From Bacilli bacterium (GTDB lineage: Bacteria; Bacillota_I; Bacilli_A; RFN20; CAG-826): a DNA stretch of 40,691 nucleotides. A program made the position numbers and the translations under genes. Every line of letters begins with the position of its first letter. The stretch's first letter is position 1. Under the pieces are notes generated by a model. It was given only the letters and a program-made list of their open reading frames with translations, was not told the origin of the DNA and made no database searches. The stretch is taken from the NCBI GenBank assembly GCA_017477255.1, contig JAFUXB010000006.1, forward strand, positions 1 through 40,691. Reading direction: 5' to 3'. Shown here one piece after another: positions 32,684-40,629 of the stretch.

Positions 32684-32926
32684 ATGCGTAAAAAGCTAAG
32701 TGAATTAGCAATAGGCGAGACTGGCCTTATTGTGGGTGTTGAAGGAGAAGGAAGAATCCGCAGACGCTTATTCGATATGGGAGTTACCCCTGGTGCATCA
32801 ATTTTAGTTAGAAAGAAAGCACCTTTAGGCGATCCAGTTGAAATCACGATTAGAGGCTATGAATTAACTTTAAGAAAAGAAGAAGCCGCGCTTGTTGTTG
32901 TCGAGTTGGATGGAGGTAATGACTAA
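32684..32926 (+). CDS. feoA: FeoA-like protein 2
   Basis: Second FeoA, 80 residues and closer to the classical form: KLSELAIGETGLIVGVEGEG, RRRLFDMGVTPGASILV, KKAPLGDPVEITIRGYELTLRKEEA, and AALVVVEL. RBS GGGAGG precedes the ATG. Its TAA overlaps the feoB ATG in TAATG, implying translational coupling. Two FeoA genes ahead of FeoB are common in Bacillota. Confidence 0.93.
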   Translation: MRKKLSELAIGETGLIVGVEGEGRIRRRLFDMGVTPGASILVRKKAPLGDPVEITIRGYELTLRKEEAALVVVELDGGND

Positions 32927-35193
32927 TGAAAAATTTTGCTCTTGCAGGAAATCCAAACAGTGGTAAAACCACATTATTCAATTCTTTAACTGGAGCTACA
33001 GCTCACGTTGGAAACTGGCCTGGTGTTACAGTCGATAAAAGAGAAGGACAATATAAAAAATTAGAAGAAGTTGTTAATATTGTTGACCTTCCAGGAATTT
33101 ATTCTTTATCACCATATACTCCAGAAGAAGTTATATCAAGAAATTATATTCTTGATGAAAAGCCTGATTGTGTTATCAATATCGTTGACGCAACTAATTT
33201 AGAAAGAAACCTTTATTTAACTACTCAACTTCTTGAAATTGATGTTCCAGTAGTTGTTGCATTAAATATGTCCGATGTAATGCGTAAAAGCGGAGATAAG
33301 ATTAATGTAAGTGAACTTTCAAAAAAATTAGGTGTTCCTGTTGTTGAAATCAGTGCATTAAAAGAAGAAAATTTAGATTTATTAATGACTGAAGCTTATG
33401 AAGCTTCTAAAGTAAAAAGAGTTGGTAAAACTATTATTGAAAATAAAGATTTATCACACTTAATTAAAGACGTTGTAATAGCATTTAAAGGAAAAGGAGT
33501 TGAAAATCCATTATTCCATGCTATTAAACTTGTTGAAAAAGATGAAATTGAAACTTCAAATCATCCAGATTTAATTGGAATGGTTGAAGAATTCAAAAAT
33601 ACATTTGAAGATGATACTTTCGGAAATGATTTTGAGGCTTTAATTGCAGATACAAGATATAAATATATTTCTAAAAATTACTCTACTGCCATAAGTAAAA
33701 ACCCTGCAAATCTCGACTCAAATCATCAAAAAGTAACAAAATCAGATAAAATTGATAAGGTTTTAACTCATAGAATTTGGGCTATTCCTATCTTTATCGT
33801 AATAATGTTTATAATCTTCCATGTAACATTCTCAGAAGATATCTTATTTATGCATAGGATCTTTGGTTTAAATATTACAAATCCTACTGCAATTAATTTC
33901 TTTACTGGAATGGGATATGAAGGAATGCTAGAAGAAGCTGGTGGAATTGCTGCCGATGTAGCATTAGAAGGAGTTCCATCAATTGGTGTATTCTTACAAT
34001 CTTGGTTTGGATGGGCAACTGGATCACTCATTGATTTAGTTGGTGGTGCAATGCCTGAAGGAACTTGGTATACTTCACTTATCTGTGATGGTATATTAAC
34101 TGGACTCGATGCAGTCTTATCATTTATTCCTCAAATCTTAATTCTCTTCTTATTCATTGCTATATTAGAAGATAGTGGCTATATGGCTCGTGTAGCATTT
34201 ATATTAGATAGAGCATTTAGAAAATTTGGATTAAGTGGCAAAGCATTTATTCCAATGTTAAGTGGATTCGGATGTTCTGTTCCAGCAATTATGGCAACAA
34301 GAACTCTTGAAAACGAAAAAGAAAAAAATAGAACAATCAGATTAATGACTTGCTTCTCATGTGGTGCAAAAGCTCCAATCTGGGCACTTCTTGGTGCTAT
34401 TGGAACTTGGGCAGGTATGGATGGTGGCTTATTTGTATTCTCAATTTATGTAGGTGGTATTGCAGTAGCTATTGTACTTGCATTATTCATGAAATTATTC
34501 TCAAAAGATACTTATGTTTCACCATTTATCATGGAACTTCCATCATATCACTTACCACAATTTAGAAATGTAATGGCTCATTTATGGGAAAAATTAAAAC
34601 ATTACTTAACTAAAGCCGCTACAATTATTGCAGCTTGTACTATTGTTATTTGGTTCTTATCTAACTTCAGTTGGGCATTCTGGAATGGTATGGTTGAAGA
34701 TATTGGTGATTCAATCTTAGCAGATCTTGGACGTGGATTAAGATATTTCTATTATCCATTAGGATGTTTCGAAAATGGTTGGACAAATGGACCAGATTCA
34801 TGGAAATATACATCATCAATTATTACTGGATTAATCGCAAAAGAAGATGTTGTTGCTACTATGGAACAATTAGGCTTAACTGTCGAAACAATCGCATTAA
34901 ATGGTGCAGCAGCTTACTCATTTGCAGTTTATAATTTATTTACTCTTCCATGCTTTGCAGCAATTGGTGCCGCTCATGGTGAACAAAAAGGTAAAGAATT
35001 CTGGCTTACTTTACTCTTCTGGTTCGCAATGTCATATGGTATCTCATTAGTAGTTTACTTTGTTGGTGAATTATATGTTGTTGCTTTATGGGCAGGAATC
35101 CTTGTAACTATCGTATTAATTGGATTAGTTGTTGCTGCTGGAATTATCGTTTCTAGAAGACATAAAAAAGCAGAAATTACTGTTCAAGCTTAA
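32926..35193 (+). CDS. feoB: Ferrous iron transporter FeoB
   Basis: Inner-membrane Fe(II) importer, 755 residues. N-terminal G domain: GNPNSGKTTLFN (8-19), HVGNWPGVTVDK, DLPGIYSL (54-61) and NMSD (114-117). A GDI-like helical region runs to about 250, followed by the membrane core with GYMARVAFILDR, LSGFGCSVPAIMATR and CFSCGAKAPIWALLG. The start overlaps the upstream feoA stop. Odd: the linker between the cytoplasmic domain and the first membrane helix contains repeat copy 15, read in frame as KNPANLDS (258-265). The DtxR-type regulator upstream likely controls it. Confidence 0.97.
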   Translation: MKNFALAGNPNSGKTTLFNSLTGATAHVGNWPGVTVDKREGQYKKLEEVVNIVDLPGIYSLSPYTPEEVISRNYILDEKPDCVINIVDATNLERNLYLTTQLLEIDVPVVVALNMSDVMRKSGDKINVSELSKKLGVPVVEISALKEENLDLLMTEAYEASKVKRVGKTIIENKDLSHLIKDVVIAFKGKGVENPLFHAIKLVEKDEIETSNHPDLIGMVEEFKNTFEDDTFGNDFEALIADTRYKYISKNYSTAISKNPANLDSNHQKVTKSDKIDKVLTHRIWAIPIFIVIMFIIFHVTFSEDILFMHRIFGLNITNPTAINFFTGMGYEGMLEEAGGIAADVALEGVPSIGVFLQSWFGWATGSLIDLVGGAMPEGTWYTSLICDGILTGLDAVLSFIPQILILFLFIAILEDSGYMARVAFILDRAFRKFGLSGKAFIPMLSGFGCSVPAIMATRTLENEKEKNRTIRLMTCFSCGAKAPIWALLGAIGTWAGMDGGLFVFSIYVGGIAVAIVLALFMKLFSKDTYVSPFIMELPSYHLPQFRNVMAHLWEKLKHYLTKAATIIAACTIVIWFLSNFSWAFWNGMVEDIGDSILADLGRGLRYFYYPLGCFENGWTNGPDSWKYTSSIITGLIAKEDVVATMEQLGLTVETIALNGAAAYSFAVYNLFTLPCFAAIGAAHGEQKGKEFWLTLLFWFAMSYGISLVVYFVGELYVVALWAGILVTIVLIGLVVAAGIIVSRRHKKAEITVQA
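33696..33725 (-). repeat. Dispersed 30-bp repeat, copy 15, inside feoB
   Basis: Antisense to feoB; CGAGATTTGCAGGGTTTTTA is intact but the A-run end is degraded. It is read in frame as KNPANLDS, in the same frame as the copy in the LacI-family gene. Confidence 0.75.
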
Positions 35194-35214
35194 TTAATTA
35201 CTAAATATAAAAAT

Positions 35215-35243
35215 AGAGGCCTTTAAATAGGCCTTTATTATTT
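35215..35243 (+). terminator. Terminator after feoB
   Basis: AGAGGCC, loop TTTAAATA, GGCCTTT (one G-U), then ATTATTT. It precedes the HMA gene, whose GGAG is inside 35244-35247, so the HMA gene may receive only readthrough. Confidence 0.65.
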
Positions 35244-35255
35244 GGAGATAAAATT

Positions 35256-35516
35256 ATGTATAAATATAGTTTAGAAATTCATGGCATGAAATGTGGAATG
35301 TGTGAAAGCCACATTAATGACTGCATTAGAAGAAATTTTAATGTTAAAAAAGTTACTTCAAATAGATTTCGCAATTTAACAACAATTACTTCTAAAAATG
35401 AATTAGATCAGGAAGAAATTAAAAAAGTTATAGACAACACAGGTTATATTCTTAAAAAAATAGATGTAGAAGAAGTTGAAAATAAATCATTCTTTGCACG
35501 TTTATTTAAAAAATAA
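35256..35516 (+). CDS. HMA-domain (CopZ-like) metal-binding protein
   Basis: An 86-residue heavy-metal-associated domain protein with the metal loop GMKCGMC (GMxCxxC; Cys13, Cys16) after a beta strand, followed by the usual ferredoxin-like fold. The C terminus adds a basic tail (FFARLFKK). Such proteins bind Cu(I) or other soft metals and pass them to transporters. It lies between feoB and the Fur/exporter pair, so the whole block is about metal handling, though the metal here is not proven. GGAG is about eight bases upstream of the ATG. Confidence 0.87.
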   Translation: MYKYSLEIHGMKCGMCESHINDCIRRNFNVKKVTSNRFRNLTTITSKNELDQEEIKKVIDNTGYILKKIDVEEVENKSFFARLFKK

Positions 35517-35525
35517 GTATTTTAC

Positions 35526-35578
35526 TTGTAAAAGTTTTAAAAACATTTAAAATTAAGAAATGAGAATCATTCTCATTT
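35526..35578 (+). promoter_or_regulatory. Promoter and 21-bp Fur box of the Fur/exporter operon
   Basis: TTGTAA (35526-35531), 16-base spacer, TAAAAT (35548-35553), then a perfect palindrome AAATGAGAAT-C-ATTCTCATTT (35558-35578). Its core TGAGAATCATTCTCA fits the 7-1-7 Fur box TGATAATNATTATCA with one change per arm. It covers the expected start site and ends eight bases before the ATG. Followed by T residues, it could also fold as a weak terminator. Confidence 0.75.
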
Positions 35579-35586
35579 TTTAATTT

Positions 35587-35988
35587 ATGAAATACAAAAC
35601 AGAAAAGAAAGAAATTTTAAAGCAAATTTTAAAAGAAAATCACGATAGGCATCTAACATCAAAAGATATTTTAGAACTTATTAATAAGAATTCTTTAAAC
35701 ATTTCTCAAGCAACTTTATACAGAATTCTTGATGATTTAGTAGAAGAAGGATATGTTAAAAAGTTTATTATTGATGATAAAAGTGGTGCTTGTTTTCAAT
35801 ATGTCTGTGATAATGAAGAAAAATGTGAACATTTTCATTGTAAATGTATTAAATGTGGAAAGATTATTCATTTAGATTGCGATGATTTAAGTGAAACATT
35901 TAATCATATAAAGGAAAAACATAAATTTTACATTGATCCAACAAAAATAACTTTAGTTGGAATATGTGAAGATTGTAAGGATAAATAA
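35587..35988 (+). CDS. Fur-family metal regulator (Fur/Zur/PerR)
   Basis: A 133-residue Fur-family repressor. The winged HTH contains HLTSKDILELINKNSLNISQATLYRILDDLVEEGYV. The C-terminal domain has EHFHCKCIKCGKIIHLDC (His82, His84, Cys87, Cys90, His95, Cys98) and GICEDC (Cys127, Cys130), giving a four-Cys structural zinc site. Subtype is not settled: the pair with a heavy-metal exporter and the Fur-type box favour an iron or zinc sensor, and the extra Cys98 is unusual. Its stop overlaps the exporter ATG (TAATG). No Shine-Dalgarno is visible; the operator fills the leader, suggesting autoregulation. Confidence 0.92.
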   Translation: MKYKTEKKEILKQILKENHDRHLTSKDILELINKNSLNISQATLYRILDDLVEEGYVKKFIIDDKSGACFQYVCDNEEKCEHFHCKCIKCGKIIHLDCDDLSETFNHIKEKHKFYIDPTKITLVGICEDCKDK

Positions 35989-36848
35989 TGACTTGGGAAT
36001 TAGCTTTAGACATATTTTTAGATGCGTTAAAAGATAGTGCTTTAGTATTTGCATTTGTTTTTGTTATTCATGTAATTATTTCTTTCTTTGAAAATAAAAT
36101 GGCTAGTGTTTTAATAAAACATCAAAAGATTGCACCATTATTTGGCTCTATTTTTGGGTTAATTCCTCAATGTGGAACAAGTGTTTTAGGTGCTGATTTA
36201 TTTTTAAAAAGACACATTACAATTGGTACATTATGTGCAATTTTCTTAAGTTGTAGTGATGAATCATTTATAGTTTTATTAGCTCATCCAAGTGATAAAA
36301 CAATAATGGTTTTACCATTAATTGCTTATAAATTAGTAATTGGATTTGTAATTGGATTTGCATTAGATCTTATTATAAGAAAGCAAGAAATTAATAAAGA
36401 AGAATATGTAGGAGAAGAACATTGTCATGAACATCATCATGAAAATACGAAACTTCATCAACATTTAGTTCACCCATTATTGCATGCTCTTGAACTTTTT
36501 GCTTACGTTCTTGCAATTAATTTAATACTTGGTTTTATAATTGGTTTTGTTGGAGAAGAAAATTTTGCTAACTTTATAATTTCAAATAAATATCTATCGC
36601 CATTATTCTGCTCAATAATTGGACTTATTCCAAATTGTGCTTCAAGCGTTTTGCTTTGTGAATTGTTCATTGACGGAAATATTGCATTTGGATCTTTACT
36701 TGCTGGATTATTAGTTAATGCAGGTTTAGGCTTGATGGTTCTTTTAAAATCAAAAGGCAATTTAAAGAACATTTTAATAATAGTTTGCACTCTTTTTATT
36801 ACTGGTGTTTTGTTTGGATATTTACATTCATTAATATTCGGTTTTTAA
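35988..36848 (+). CDS. ArsP_2-type membrane metal exporter with His-rich loop
   Basis: A 286-residue membrane protein of the putative ten-helix heavy-metal exporter type (ArsP_2, PF11449). Two inverted halves each carry the same motif: IPQCGTSV (59-66) and IPNCASSV (214-221), with buried Cys likely at the transport path. Between the halves a cytoplasmic loop is very His-rich (about 145-166; HCHEHHH followed by HQH and two more His). It is translationally coupled to the Fur-family gene, so the exported metal is probably the one the regulator senses (iron, zinc or manganese). Arsenic transport is only a family label here. Confidence 0.8.
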   Translation: MTWELALDIFLDALKDSALVFAFVFVIHVIISFFENKMASVLIKHQKIAPLFGSIFGLIPQCGTSVLGADLFLKRHITIGTLCAIFLSCSDESFIVLLAHPSDKTIMVLPLIAYKLVIGFVIGFALDLIIRKQEINKEEYVGEEHCHEHHHENTKLHQHLVHPLLHALELFAYVLAINLILGFIIGFVGEENFANFIISNKYLSPLFCSIIGLIPNCASSVLLCELFIDGNIAFGSLLAGLLVNAGLGLMVLLKSKGNLKNILIIVCTLFITGVLFGYLHSLIFGF

Positions 36849-36851
36849 TTA

Positions 36852-36879
36852 AAAAAAGCCTTAAATCTCCTATATTTTT
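36852..36879 (-). repeat. Dispersed 30-bp repeat, degraded copy 17
   Basis: Minus orientation; AGGAGATTTAAGG core with one deletion and GCAGGG changed. It directly follows the exporter gene. Recognisable mainly because the A-run and GAGATTT are kept. Confidence 0.4.
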
Positions 36880-36974
36880 ACTTCTAAAATAGTTAATTCT
36901 CTTTTAAATAGATATAAAAACAATACAAAATGATGAAAGTGACCTACTTTTTATTTTGAAGTAGTGTATTTCCT

Positions 36975-37004
36975 TAAAAATAGTTGAGATTTGCAGGGTT
37001 TTTG
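36975..37004 (+). repeat. Dispersed 30-bp repeat, copy 16
   Basis: Plus orientation, TTGAGATTTGCAGGGTTTTT, consensus-like, in the 249-base spacer upstream of ktrB. Confidence 0.92.
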
Positions 37005-37073
37005 AGATTTTAATTGTCTAAATTTCTATATTATTTCTTATTTTTTTAAGCATATTGAGTTGATAATAATACT

Positions 37074-37095
37074 AAACAATATTAAAATATTGTTT
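37074..37095 (+). promoter_or_regulatory. 22-bp perfect palindrome abutting the ktrB start
   Basis: AAACAATATT-AA-AATATTGTTT with 10-base arms, ending two bases before the ATG at 37098. It occupies the ribosome-binding region and no Shine-Dalgarno is present. It could be an operator or an RNA hairpin that controls ktrB translation. GATAAT/TAATAC at about 37062-37072 is a possible -10. Confidence 0.6.
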
Positions 37096-37097
37096 AT

Positions 37098-38501
37098 ATG
37101 GAAGAAGCCTCTAAGTTAAAACCTATTAAGAAAAAGGGTTTGCAAGCTAGTCCAATTACAATTATTGCAATTTCATTTTTACTACTTATCTTATTAGGTA
37201 CTTTATTACTTTATATGCCTTTTACTCATAACGAAGGTATGAGTATTTCTTTTTTAGATGCTTTATTTACATCAACTAGTGCAACATGCGTTACTGGACT
37301 TGTTCCAATTGCAGAAGGTGTTGCTGCTACATTTAATTTAGCTGGAAGAATAATACTTGCAATATTAATTCAATTAGGTGGATTAGGTGCAACAACAATT
37401 GCTGTTTTTATATTTGTCATTACTAGTAGAAAACTTAGTTTTAGTCGATTATCTCTTATAAAAGAGACGTGGAACTTAAGTTCATTTAATAAATTAAAGC
37501 TTGTATTTGTTAAGATTTTATTAATTGCTTTTGTTTCTGAACTTATTGGAGCAGTTTGTTTCTTCTTAATATTCTATTTTAAATATGGATATGAATTACT
37601 TCCAAGTATTGGATATGCTACATTTCATAGTATAAGTGCATTTAATAACGCTGGATTCGATATTTTTGGAACTACAAGTCTTATTAATTTTAGAAGTGAT
37701 TATCTTTTCATTTTCTTAACTTCCTTACTTATTATAGTAGGTGGTCTTGGCTACATTGTTATCATGAATGTAATTGAAAATAAGTTCAGATTTAGAAAGT
37801 TTTCACTTCATTCTAAAGTAGTTTTAACTTATACATTATTTTTTATTGTTGTAGGAACACTTTTTATATTTGTCGATGAAATTGGAAATGGAACAATTAA
37901 TTTATTTGATAGTTATTTTATGAGCGTTTCGACAAGAACTGCAGGATTTACTATCTATGATTTATCAAAATTTAGAAATGTTACTATATTTGTAATGGTT
38001 ATTTTAATGTTCGTTGGAGCATCACCTGGTGGAACTGGTGGTGGTGTAAAAACAACGACAATTGCTTTATTTTTCTTATATATTAAGAGCTTAATAAACA
38101 ATAAAAAACCACATGCTTTTAAAAGATCAATTTCAAGTTCTCTTATTAGAAGAGCATTATTAATTATCTTACTTGGACTTACTTTCTTTATTATTGGAGT
38201 TACTTTGATTTCACTTTTTGAACAAAACTTTAACTTTATTAAAGATGGTATTAAATATAAAGATTATGTTGAAGGAGCGTCTTCATTTACATCTATAGAT
38301 TATATTTTTGAAACAATGTCGGCTTTTGGTACGACAGGACTTTCAACAGGATATACACCTTACTTCAGTATTGGAAGTAAAATCGTTTTGACTATTTTAA
38401 TGTTTGTTGGCAGACTTGGACCATTATCTATTTCTACTTTGTTTAAAGTAAATGTTGTAGAAACTGATCATTTCCCAGAAGAAAATATGCCAATTGGTTA
38501 G
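37098..38501 (+). CDS. ktrB: K+ uptake protein KtrB (TrkH/KtrB family)
   Basis: Potassium channel-like transporter subunit, 467 residues with four M1-P-M2 repeats. Selectivity-loop regions are visible: TSATCVTGL, ISAFNNAGFDIFG, VSTRTAGFTIYD, and MSAFGTTGLSTG. It is paired with KtrA (RCK subunit) nine bases downstream, forming Ktr-type Na+-dependent K+ uptake used in osmotic adaptation. The start codon follows a perfect 22-bp palindrome with no Shine-Dalgarno. In relatives, Ktr systems are controlled by c-di-AMP; whether that applies here cannot be seen. Confidence 0.93.
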   Translation: MEEASKLKPIKKKGLQASPITIIAISFLLLILLGTLLLYMPFTHNEGMSISFLDALFTSTSATCVTGLVPIAEGVAATFNLAGRIILAILIQLGGLGATTIAVFIFVITSRKLSFSRLSLIKETWNLSSFNKLKLVFVKILLIAFVSELIGAVCFFLIFYFKYGYELLPSIGYATFHSISAFNNAGFDIFGTTSLINFRSDYLFIFLTSLLIIVGGLGYIVIMNVIENKFRFRKFSLHSKVVLTYTLFFIVVGTLFIFVDEIGNGTINLFDSYFMSVSTRTAGFTIYDLSKFRNVTIFVMVILMFVGASPGGTGGGVKTTTIALFFLYIKSLINNKKPHAFKRSISSSLIRRALLIILLGLTFFIIGVTLISLFEQNFNFIKDGIKYKDYVEGASSFTSIDYIFETMSAFGTTGLSTGYTPYFSIGSKIVLTILMFVGRLGPLSISTLFKVNVVETDHFPEENMPIG

Positions 38502-38510
38502 GAGAGAATT

Positions 38511-39170
38511 ATGGCAAAGAAAAAGAAAACAGTCGGTATTATTGGTTTAGGCAAATTTGGAATGTATTTAGCAACAGAACTTGTTGCTAGTGGGATTAAC
38601 ATTGTTTGCTTAGATAAAGATGAAAGAAAGGTAAAAAGAGCACTTGAAATTTGTGATTATGCTTTTGTTACAGAAGATTTAAGTGTTAGCCATTTAAAAG
38701 ATATTGGTTATAAAGAATGCGATGTAATCGTTGTTTGTATTGGTGACCAAATGGATTCAGCTATTTTTGCAACAATGAACAGCCTTGAACTAGGATGTGA
38801 AAAAGTTATTGCTTTAGGATATAGTGAAGAATCAGGTAAAGTTTTAGAAAAACTTGGTGCTCAAGTTATTTATCCTTATAAAGATAGCGCATCACATCTT
38901 TGTAAAAACATATTATCAAACAACGTTTTAGATTTTATTTCACTTAATGATGAAGTTGAAATTTGTGAAGTTAAACTTCCTGGTTCATATATTGGAATGA
39001 GAATTAAAGATACAGATGCTCGTTTAAAATTTGGAATTAATATCATTGCAATAGAAAAACAAGGAAAAATCATCACAAGAATTGACCCAGAATATACTTT
39101 TGTTTCAGGAGATGCATTAGTAGTTCTTGGTGAAAAGAAAATGTTAAGAAAATTTGAACAAAAGAAATAA
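38511..39170 (+). CDS. ktrA: K+ uptake regulatory subunit KtrA (RCK domain)
   Basis: Cytoplasmic gating ring of the Ktr system, 219 residues. RCK_N with Rossmann motif GIIGLGKFGMYLATEL (9-24), acidic CLDKDERKV at strand 2, and VVCIGD. RCK_C follows from about 140 (LPGSYIGMRIKDTDARLKFG). GGAGAG lies eight bases before its ATG. The ring binds ATP/ADP, and often c-di-AMP through RCK_C. The aminopeptidase gene follows after 28 bases, possibly on the same transcript. Confidence 0.94.
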   Translation: MAKKKKTVGIIGLGKFGMYLATELVASGINIVCLDKDERKVKRALEICDYAFVTEDLSVSHLKDIGYKECDVIVVCIGDQMDSAIFATMNSLELGCEKVIALGYSEESGKVLEKLGAQVIYPYKDSASHLCKNILSNNVLDFISLNDEVEICEVKLPGSYIGMRIKDTDARLKFGINIIAIEKQGKIITRIDPEYTFVSGDALVVLGEKKMLRKFEQKK

Positions 39171-39198
39171 AGTTTCTAATAAATAAAGGAGAGAAATT

Positions 39199-40569
39199 AT
39201 GTATAGAAAAAGTGCATGGGAAAAATATTCAAAAGCTGAAGTTAAAGAATTAATGAAATTTAATGAAGAATATAAAGCTTTTATTTCAAATGGAAAAACT
39301 GAAAGATTATGCGTAAATGAAGCTTTAAAACTTGCTGTTGCTAATGGTTTTAAACCATTAAGTGAAGCAAAAGAAGCAAAAGCAGGTGACAAATTATACT
39401 CATTAAATCGTGGAAAAAACATTGTTTTATATGTTGTAGGTAAAGAGCCAGTAGTTAATGGAATTAGTGTTTTAGGTGCTCATATCGATTCACCAAGAAC
39501 TGATGTAAAACAAAATCCATTATATGAAGATCAAGGTTTTGCTTTATTAGACACACATTATTATGGTGGTGTTAAAAAATATCAATGGGTAACTATTCCT
39601 TTAGCATTACATGGCGTAGTTTGTAAAAAAGATGGAACAATTGTTGAAGTTCATGTTGGCGAAAAAGATAATGATCCAGTATTCTGCATTACAGATTTAT
39701 TAATTCACTTATCAGGTGATCAATTATCAAAAACAGCTGCTAAAGTTATTGAAGGTGAAGCTTTAGATGTTACAGTTGGTTCAATTCCTCTAAAAGATGG
39801 AGAAAAATGGTCAGTTAAAGCTAATATTTTAAAAATATTAAAGAAAGAATATGGTATTGAAGAAGAAGATTTCTTAAGTGCTGAAATTGAAGTAGTTCCA
39901 GCAGGAAAAGCTAGAGATGTCGGCTTTGATAGAGGACTTGTTGGTGGATATGGACACGATGATAGAGTTTGTGCATTTACATCATTAAGAGCAGTGTTAG
40001 ATTTAGAAGAAGTCCCTGAAAGAACTGCTTGCTGCATTTTAGTTGATAAAGAAGAAATTGGTTCAGTTGGTTCAACTGGTGCTCAATCAAGATATTTTGA
40101 AAATACAATTGCTGAATTATTAGCACTTCAAAAAGAAACAAGTTATTTAGCAATTAGAAAATGCTTAACTAACACATATATGCTTTCTAGTGATGTTAGC
40201 GCAGGTGTTGATCCATTATATGCTTATGTAAACGAAATGAAAAATTCATGTTTCTTAGGTTATGGAATTGTATTTAATAAATACACAGGATCAAGAGGAA
40301 AAGGCGGATGCAATGATGCTCATCCAGAATATATTGCCAAATTAAGAAAAATACTTGATGAAAATAATGTTAATTTCCAAACTGCAGAACTTGGTAAAGT
40401 TGATCAAGGTGGCGGTGGTACAATCGCTTATATCTTAGCTAATTTAGATATTAATGTAATTGATGCAGGTATTCCTGTTTTAAATATGCATGCTCCACTT
40501 GAACTTGTTTCAAAAGCTGACGTATTTGAAGCTTATAAGGCTTACAAAACATTCTTATTAAAGATTTAA
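39199..40569 (+). CDS. M18-family aminopeptidase
   Basis: Cytosolic metallo-aminopeptidase of 456 residues (M18, dinuclear zinc). Motifs: GAHIDSPR (zinc His/Asp), the catalytic VDKEEIGSVGSTGAQS (Glu pair), GGYGHDDRVCAFTSLRA, and MLSSDVSAG; the terminal region has PVLNMHAPLELVSKADVFEAYKAY with the last His ligand. It removes acidic or neutral N-terminal residues in peptide turnover. The ATG has AAAGGAGAG just upstream. It is followed by a strong terminator shared with tRNA-Phe. Confidence 0.93.
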   Translation: MYRKSAWEKYSKAEVKELMKFNEEYKAFISNGKTERLCVNEALKLAVANGFKPLSEAKEAKAGDKLYSLNRGKNIVLYVVGKEPVVNGISVLGAHIDSPRTDVKQNPLYEDQGFALLDTHYYGGVKKYQWVTIPLALHGVVCKKDGTIVEVHVGEKDNDPVFCITDLLIHLSGDQLSKTAAKVIEGEALDVTVGSIPLKDGEKWSVKANILKILKKEYGIEEEDFLSAEIEVVPAGKARDVGFDRGLVGGYGHDDRVCAFTSLRAVLDLEEVPERTACCILVDKEEIGSVGSTGAQSRYFENTIAELLALQKETSYLAIRKCLTNTYMLSSDVSAGVDPLYAYVNEMKNSCFLGYGIVFNKYTGSRGKGGCNDAHPEYIAKLRKILDENNVNFQTAELGKVDQGGGGTIAYILANLDINVIDAGIPVLNMHAPLELVSKADVFEAYKAYKTFLLKI

Positions 40570-40590
40570 TTAAAATTATATATAAATGAA

Positions 40591-40617
40591 AAAAAGACGC
40601 TATAGAAGCGTCTTTTT
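40591..40617. terminator. Bidirectional terminator between the aminopeptidase and tRNA-Phe
   Basis: AAAAAGACGC, loop TATAGAA, GCGTCTTTTT. Symmetric A/T tails suit both strands. Confidence 0.92.
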
Positions 40618-40629
40618 AAGTCTAACAAG

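Noticed and set aside
36944-36964. CTACTT/AAGTAG inverted repeat upstream of ktrB
   Set aside because: Six-base arms with a nine-base loop are expected by chance in this AT-rich spacer, and it has no clear relation to a promoter.
4191-37004. CRISPR array
   Set aside because: The repeats are about 30 bp but are scattered kilobases apart, in both orientations, with genes between them and no cas gene in the window.
4191-37004. Repeat family as intrinsic terminators
   Set aside because: The consensus has no GC stem; only A-run to T-run pairing is possible. Separate, normal terminators are present beside several copies (for example 25963-25992 and 28282-28304).
36849-37097. c-di-AMP (ydaO-type) riboswitch before ktrB
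   Set aside because: The spacer lacks the length and GC-rich conserved helices of that riboswitch; only two repeat copies and a palindrome are seen.
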